Assembly (NCBI GenBank): GCA_011389735.1 | Contig: JAABTS010000014.1 | Location: 1 to 59,278 of the forward strand | Reading direction: 5' to 3' | DNA length: 59,278 nucleotides | Source of the DNA: Desulfobacteraceae bacterium | Lineage (GTDB): Bacteria > Desulfobacterota > Desulfobacteria > Desulfobacterales > JAABTS01 | Part shown: one piece after another, positions 54,576 through 59,278 of the stretch | How the letters are laid out: the number at the start of each line of letters is the position of its first letter | Position numbering within the stretch: the stretch's first letter is position 1 | The notes under the pieces: model-generated | What the model was told of the DNA's origin: nothing | Seen by the model: the letters and a program-made list of their open reading frames with translations, nothing else | Databases searched by the model: none | Position numbers and translations under genes: made by a program

Positions 54576-55033
54576 GTTTTACTCCTTGAAATGATTAAAT
54601 CTGTTTCAAAACAGGGTCTCCATGTGAAGAGTTCAAAATAATTTTCATCTTTGATATCATAACCGCTTTTGATTATGAATCAAATGAAGGTTATTCATGG
54701 AGAGTATGCTTCTACAATATGTTTTCTACAAGGATTTCAGATAAAAAAGGGTTGATAAAAAATGGCTTGATAAAAAAGGCTTGATAAAAAATGGATTCGG
54801 GATAAATGTTTTCCCTGAAGCCTTCATAATTTCGGGTATTCGCCATCGCCATGACGATTCATTTATTTATGACCGGGGAATCGCGCGCCAATCCCGACAA
54901 ACCATTTGCAAAAAGAAGCATCATATTTTATGATTCCCGAAATGAAAAACAAAAGCGGCAAACACCAAAGTCCCGTAGGGACGGCATATAATAGCCCGGT
55001 AATTTATTGCCGGGGCTTATTTGAAAGGCTTAT
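54576..55033. other. AT-rich spacer before the BREX locus, with a short tandem repeat
   Basis: At 54739-54793 four copies of GATAAAAAAxGGxTT occur in tandem. At 54998-55030 GGCTTATTTGAAAG is duplicated just before the brxA start. Otherwise I see no gene; a promoter for brx must lie here but no clear consensus was found. Confidence 0.5.
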
Positions 55034-55807
55034 TTGAAAGAAAAATTCGGCTTCAAATTCAACAAAAGCGGCGTGCATCAGGCCAGGACCATGATGTTTA
55101 GCGAGCTTCAAACCTTGCTGTCGTTTGCCGGCGATCCAAAGGCGGATAAAGCCGCGTATTTCCGGGCGATCGAGGTGGATAATTGTCTGGGCAAGCGATC
55201 CGGAAAAACCAGGATGCTCACCAGCCGCCATCTGGCCGGATTGTACGGGCTTGACCCGTCAATCGCGCTGTTTCGGGCTTTGTTGTATTTCTGGGATCGT
55301 GATCAGGCGGGCAGGCCGCTGCTGGCGTTGCTCTGCGCCTGCGCCCGGGATTCGGTGCTTCGGGAGAACGCCGGGTTTATTCTCGGTCATGCGCCCGGCG
55401 ATCTCGTCAGCCGGGAAGCCCTGGAAAAATTTATCGACAACCGGGAAACCGGCCGGTTCAGCCCGGCCACGCTGAAATCCACGGCTCAGAACATCGACTC
55501 GACGTTCACCCAGTCCGGCCATTTGCAGGGACGCGCCCGCAAAATTCGGAATCGGGCCACGGCCACGGCCGGTTCAACGGCATATGCGCTTTTTCTGGAA
55601 TACCTTTCCGGAATGCGCGGCCTGTCTCTGTTTTCCGGCGAATATATCAAACTGCTGGATTGTCCGCAGGATCAGGCTTTGGAACTGGCTGAAAACGCCG
55701 CAAAAAAAGGCTGGATGAGATTCAAGCGGATCGGAAACGTCATCGACGTTGGATTTCCGAAATTATTGACCGGTCAGGAAATGGAGTGGATTCGTGAGCA
55801 AAATTAA
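55034..55807 (+). CDS. brxA: BREX protein BrxA
   Basis: A 257-residue DUF1819-family protein, first gene of the BREX phage-defence locus. Recognisable are FKFNKSGVHQARTMMFSELQ-like N-terminus, LTSRHLAGLYGLDPSIALFR, and the C-terminal TAYALFLEYLSGMRGLSLFS, which match BrxA, a small DNA-binding helical protein. The start is TTG 55034 with a poor ribosome site; it may lie a few codons further in. The stop overlaps brxB by 14 bp. Confidence 0.85.
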   Translation: MKEKFGFKFNKSGVHQARTMMFSELQTLLSFAGDPKADKAAYFRAIEVDNCLGKRSGKTRMLTSRHLAGLYGLDPSIALFRALLYFWDRDQAGRPLLALLCACARDSVLRENAGFILGHAPGDLVSREALEKFIDNRETGRFSPATLKSTAQNIDSTFTQSGHLQGRARKIRNRATATAGSTAYALFLEYLSGMRGLSLFSGEYIKLLDCPQDQALELAENAAKKGWMRFKRIGNVIDVGFPKLLTGQEMEWIREQN

Positions 55808-56345
55808 ACAATTGATCGCCTCATACAACCGGCATATCGCCATCCCCTGGCGGTCGGACGCGGCCGCGCCCCAGCGGGTCATTTTCTGCATTTATGATGA
55901 ACAGGACGAACTGCGGCTTCGCGCCCGGATCGACGAGTTCGAAATCGCCACCCGGAAACACGGCCATGACTGGCTCCTGTTCGATTTGACCGATTCCTTC
56001 GCCGAATGGGTCACCGGACAAAAATACGCCCGAAGCTATTTTGAACGGCCCGAATTGCTCTCGTCCATTTATCCCAAATACCGGGATTACATCGTCGCTG
56101 GTTTCAAATCGTTTCTTGCAGGCCGGTCCCTCGACGGCGGCGCGGTTGTGGCCGTCAAAGGCGTGGGTTCCCTGTTCGGGTTTCTCAAGGTCAAGGAGGT
56201 GGTCGATCAAATCGCGCCGATGGTTCCCGGAAGGTTGCTCATCTTTTTTCCCGGAAGCCATGAAAACAATAATTACCGTTTGCTCGACGGCTATGACGGA
56301 TGGAATTACATGGCGGTCCCGATTACCGCGGATAAGGATTTTTAA
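55794..56345 (+). CDS. brxB: BREX protein BrxB
   Basis: A 183-residue DUF1788-family protein. Typical blocks are AAPQRVIFCIYDEQDELRLR, KHGHDWLLFDLTDSFAEWV and RLLIFFPGSHENNNYRLLDG with YDGWNYMAVPI. BrxB is one of the six core type I BREX proteins and is needed for host DNA methylation and phage exclusion; its activity is unknown. GTG 55794 overlaps brxA. The next BREX gene is displaced ~700 bp by a toxin-antitoxin pair. Confidence 0.9.
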   Translation: MSKIKQLIASYNRHIAIPWRSDAAAPQRVIFCIYDEQDELRLRARIDEFEIATRKHGHDWLLFDLTDSFAEWVTGQKYARSYFERPELLSSIYPKYRDYIVAGFKSFLAGRSLDGGAVVAVKGVGSLFGFLKVKEVVDQIAPMVPGRLLIFFPGSHENNNYRLLDGYDGWNYMAVPITADKDF

Positions 56346-56369
56346 AGACATTAGAGAGGTAAAAACAAA

Positions 56370-56606
56370 ATGCAATCTATTGATAAATTAAAAGACATAG
56401 GGCCTATTATCACGGATCTGGCCAATCAATTGCATATATCGGAAAATGATGTTGTCAGGCAGGCTGTTTATTATTTCGCTGAAAAAATTAAAAAGAAGAA
56501 AAGGCTCATGACCTTCGCCGGAACGCTGGATAATGATGAAGCCGTCAATATGCTCGACTTTATTTATAAAAGCCGTCTGAATAAGGATCTTGATATATCG
56601 TTATGA
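56370..56606 (+). CDS. Antitoxin-like protein (VapB type)
   Basis: A 78-residue, basic-helical protein: DLANQLHISENDVVRQAVYY followed by FAEKIKKKKRLMTFAG looks like a ribbon-helix-helix-type DNA-binding part, and the C-terminus would neutralise the toxin. GAGAGG lies before ATG 56370. The stop overlaps the PIN toxin start (ATGA), the usual layout for vapBC. It lies between brxB and brxC. Confidence 0.75.
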   Translation: MQSIDKLKDIGPIITDLANQLHISENDVVRQAVYYFAEKIKKKKRLMTFAGTLDNDEAVNMLDFIYKSRLNKDLDISL

Positions 56607-56997
56607 AATATATAATTGATACGGATATTCTGATTTACTTCATGAAAAACACCCCGAAAGTCGTTGAACGATTTGAAAGCGAAGATCTCGAAAACCTGTC
56701 GACCACAATTATCAATCATGCCGAGTTATTGTTTGGCGCTTTTAATTCAGCTAAAGTTGATCAAAACTTGTTAAAAATCAGATCGTTTCTGGATACAATA
56801 GAGATAGTTTCTTTCGATAAACGGGCCAGCGAAATTTTCGCAAGACTGAAAACCGGGTTACGAAAAAAGGCACACCGGTATCTGACATGGATTTGATGAT
56901 CGCGGCGATTTGCATTTCAAACGGCTCTATTTTGGTGACAAATAACACCAGGCATTTTCAAAGGATAAAAGAATTGCAAATTGAAAACTGGAATTAA
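56603..56997 (+). pseudogene. PIN-domain toxin (VapC type), frameshifted
   Basis: The N-terminus MKYIIDTDILIYFMKN has the PIN catalytic Asp, and HAELLFGAFNS the conserved Glu. At about 56862-56868 (CGAAAAAAGG) the frame breaks: the annotated frame stops at 56896, while the +2 frame continues GTPVSDMDLMIAAICISNGS and SILVTNNTRHFQRIK to TAA 56995, restoring the last two Asp/Asn metal ligands. Reading across a one-base shift gives a ~131-residue standard VapC. The run of six A makes a mutation, programmed slippage or sequencing error all possible. Confidence 0.75.
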
Positions 56998-57041
56998 TCC
57001 TTAACAGTTTAGGCGCCATAATTGAAAAGTAGGACTTCTAA

Positions 57042-59278
57042 ATGAAAAACAAAGACATCTACCTCAAAGATCCCTCAGTGCAAAAGCTTGTCAATGAAGG
57101 CGTGGCCAATGTCAATGACGACAAGAGCCGGGAAGCTCTGGCCGTGCTTCGATACGAACTGGAGACCTTTGTTTGCGACGGCCAGTATGAAAAAGGGCTC
57201 GCCCATATCCTGGAAACCTATCTCAAAAATATCGACCAGGCCCAGCAACCCGCGGTGTGGATCAGCGGGTTTTACGGGTCCGGGAAATCCCATTTGGTGA
57301 AGATGCTCCGGGCGCTCTGGGAAGACACCGTGTTCGAGGACGGGGCCACGGCCAGGGGAATCGCCGGGTTGCCGCAACATATCAACGACCTGCTCAAGGA
57401 ATTGTCCGTTTCCGGCAAACGGCACGGCGGCCTCCACGCCGCATCCGGAACTTTGAGCGCGGGCGCGGGCGACAGTGTCCGCCTGGCCCTTCTGGGAATC
57501 ATTTTCAAATCCGTCGGTCTTCCCGAACGCTATCAGAACGCCCAATTCGTCATGTGGCTCCGGCGGGAAAACATTTATGACGCCGTCAAACAGCATGTGA
57601 TCGATAACGGCGCGGACTGGGAAGAGGAAATCGACAACCTCTATGTGGCGGAAACCCTCCATGACGCCCTTGTCTCGGTCAAACCGCAGTTGTTCCCCTC
57701 CAGAGCGGTCTGCGCCGAAACGCTCAACAATCTCTACCCCATGGTTCGGGATATCACCAGCGACGAGATGGTCAAGGCGATCCGCCAGTCGTTGACAAAC
57801 GGCAAAAAATTTCCCCTCACCGCGGTCATCCTCGACGAAGTCCAGTTGTATATCGGTGAAGATTCGAACCTGTCGGCCCATGTCCAGGAGGTGGTGGAAT
57901 CCTGCTGCAAGCATATCGGCGGAAAATTGCTGTTTATCGGCACGGGCCAGACAGCGGTTACGGGCATTCCGATCCTGAAACGGCTCGAAGGCCGGTTCAC
58001 CATCCGGATCGAACTGTCGGACGCCGATGTGGACGCCGTGGTCCGCAAGGTCATTCTGGCGAAAACGCCCGATGCCATCGAACCGGTCGACAAAGCGCTC
58101 CAGGCGAATATCGGCGAAATCTCCAGGCATCTGTCCGACACGGCCATCGGCCACCGGCAGGAGGATGTTCAGGTTTTCAGCCAGGATTACCCGGTTCTGC
58201 CGGTTCGCCGAAGGTTCTGGGAACACACGCTGCGGGCCCTTGATCCCACCGGCGCGGACAGCCAGCTCCGAAACCAGCTCAGCATGATCCACAAAGCCGT
58301 CCGGACCAACCTGAATGAACCCCTGGGCCATGTCATCCGGGGCGATTACATCTATTTCGATACGGCGGACAGGCTGCTTCAGGCCAGGGCTCTGCCGCGA
58401 AAAGTCCACGAAAAAACCATGCGCTGGATCACCGGGTCCGAAACCGAACAACTCACGGCGCGGGCCTGCGGGGCGGTTTACCTGATCAACCGGCTGGCGG
58501 CCGGAGCCGATGAGATCGGCATCCGGGCGACGGTGGACACGGTGGCGGATCTGCTGATCGAGGATTTGCCCAAAGGCGGCGCCGGACTCAGAAACACGCT
58601 CCCGAATCTCATGGACAAATGCGAATTGCTGATGAAAGTCGGCGATGAATACCGGATTCAGACCGAGGAAAGCGCGGCCTGGAACGATGATTTTTTGAGC
58701 CTTCGCCAGCAACTGGCCAATGAAATGCACCGCCTCGACGCGGAACGGGAAGACCGGATACGGCGAAAATTCGGTGAAATCGTCAAAAATTTAACCCCGG
58801 TTCAGGGGAACGCCCGAGTGATGCGTGAATTCTATCCGGTGTTCAACGCCCGGCTTCCCGCCGATGCGGATCAAAAAATTCATGTCTGGGTGCGGGACGG
58901 ATGGAATACCGATGAAAATTCTCTCCTGATCGACGCCCGGCAGGCCGGGAGCGATTCTCCGGCCATATTCGTGTTTGTCCCCAAACGGTCGGCGGACAGC
59001 CTGCGCCGGTATCTGACCGATTTTAAGGCTGCCCGGGCGACGCTCGACCAGCGGGGAACGCCCGGAACCCCTGAAGGCGAGGAGGCCCGCGCCGCAATGG
59101 AAACCACCCTGAAAAACGCTGAACGACGGCTCGGCGAATTGCTCGATGATTGTTTTTCCGGCGCGCGCGTTTTCCAGGGCGGCGGTCAGGAGATCATCGG
59201 CGCCCAATTGCGGGACGCTGTTTCCACTGCTCTTGAAAATGCCCTTCTGCGCCTCTACCCCCAGTTTCAGGCCGCCGA
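57042..59278 (+). CDS. brxC: BREX ATPase BrxC (partial, runs off the window)
   Basis: An open frame of 745 codons from ATG 57042 to the window end without a stop. The start MKNKDIYLKDPSVQKLVNEG and the following VANVNDDKSREALAVLRYEL are typical of BrxC, the ~1200-residue P-loop protein of type I BREX. Walker A GFYGSGKSHLVKML (about 76-89) and Walker B TAVILDEVQLYIGE (about 259-272) are intact. The rest is expected beyond the window, along with pglX, pglZ and brxL. The opposite strand also shows long open frames here, which I regard as shadows. Confidence 0.93.
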   Translation, partial: MKNKDIYLKDPSVQKLVNEGVANVNDDKSREALAVLRYELETFVCDGQYEKGLAHILETYLKNIDQAQQPAVWISGFYGSGKSHLVKMLRALWEDTVFEDGATARGIAGLPQHINDLLKELSVSGKRHGGLHAASGTLSAGAGDSVRLALLGIIFKSVGLPERYQNAQFVMWLRRENIYDAVKQHVIDNGADWEEEIDNLYVAETLHDALVSVKPQLFPSRAVCAETLNNLYPMVRDITSDEMVKAIRQSLTNGKKFPLTAVILDEVQLYIGEDSNLSAHVQEVVESCCKHIGGKLLFIGTGQTAVTGIPILKRLEGRFTIRIELSDADVDAVVRKVILAKTPDAIEPVDKALQANIGEISRHLSDTAIGHRQEDVQVFSQDYPVLPVRRRFWEHTLRALDPTGADSQLRNQLSMIHKAVRTNLNEPLGHVIRGDYIYFDTADRLLQARALPRKVHEKTMRWITGSETEQLTARACGAVYLINRLAAGADEIGIRATVDTVADLLIEDLPKGGAGLRNTLPNLMDKCELLMKVGDEYRIQTEESAAWNDDFLSLRQQLANEMHRLDAEREDRIRRKFGEIVKNLTPVQGNARVMREFYPVFNARLPADADQKIHVWVRDGWNTDENSLLIDARQAGSDSPAIFVFVPKRSADSLRRYLTDFKAARATLDQRGTPGTPEGEEARAAMETTLKNAERRLGELLDDCFSGARVFQGGGQEIIGAQLRDAVSTALENALLRLYPQFQAA

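Noticed and set aside
57075-58730. Long open frame (551 codons) on the minus strand
   Set aside because: It is antisense to the conserved brxC frame and has a biased composition typical of shadow frames in high-GC codon-3 genes; no recognisable domain.

Overview
The window reads as chromosomal DNA from a motile, signalling-rich Gram-negative bacterium, most likely a member of the Desulfobacterota (Desulfobacterales-like). The grounds are the flagellar and chemotaxis gene order with CheD, CheX-like and HDOD proteins in one run, a UGA-containing glutaredoxin-like selenoprotein gene, P- and L-ring genes (outer membrane), several His-Asp relay proteins, and long intergenic stretches filled with short palindromic repeats. 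The taxonomic assignment is inference; no rRNA is present.

Layout. 1-4.4 kb: a minus-strand MBL-fold hydrolase and a response regulator/class III cyclase, a decayed gene and a small membrane protein. 4.4-12.7 kb: a large membrane-anchored pseudokinase, ispG (minus), tRNA-Thr(CGT) with promoter and terminator, a nested pair of miniature transposon-like elements, a 54-aa ORF, IHF-like DNA-binding protein and fabH. 11.3-14.4 kb: a two-component pair (histidine kinase, NtrC-type regulator, minus). 14.4-15.9 kb: repeat-rich, no convincing gene. 15.9-27.2 kb: a four-gene cluster (solute-binding protein, hybrid histidine kinase, 1828-aa exported protein of unknown function, HEAT-repeat protein), the last three translationally overlapped.

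27.4-43 kb: the main motility cluster behind a sigma-54-like promoter: flgF, flgG, flgA, flgH, flgI, flgJ (rod-binding domain only), a repeat-filled gap, flgM, flgN, cheA, cheR, cheD, HDOD gene, cheY, cheX-like, cheB, flgK, flgL. The CheA begins with a peptide like the CheY-binding N-terminus of FliM. It is followed by a bile-acid-symporter family gene overlapped with a beta-propeller/HEAT protein gene, then a CPBP-family membrane protease-like gene and a coiled-coil membrane protein on the minus strand.

49-52.9 kb: a second sensory group: periplasmic amino-acid-type binding protein, methyl-accepting chemotaxis protein, a 71-codon selenoprotein gene with two in-frame UGA codons, each followed by a SECIS-like hairpin, and cheW. 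Conventional ORF calling misses the selenoprotein.

53-59.3 kb: a mosaic region: yqaE/pmp3-like gene beside the 3' end (domains V-VI) of a group II intron, an out-of-frame glgB fragment in a damaged secreted-protein gene, then the start of a BREX phage-defence locus (brxA, brxB, a vapBC-like toxin-antitoxin pair with a frameshifted toxin, brxC running off the window end).

At least four families of short dispersed repeats lie between genes: (A) ~100-bp palindromes with ends like GTGAAATTTGATTTCCGGAA, (B) GGGATC hexanucleotide tracts that form hairpins, (C) elements with GGGCTTGGTTCTA-type inverted ends, and (D) elements with AGTGGCTGAACGA inverted ends.
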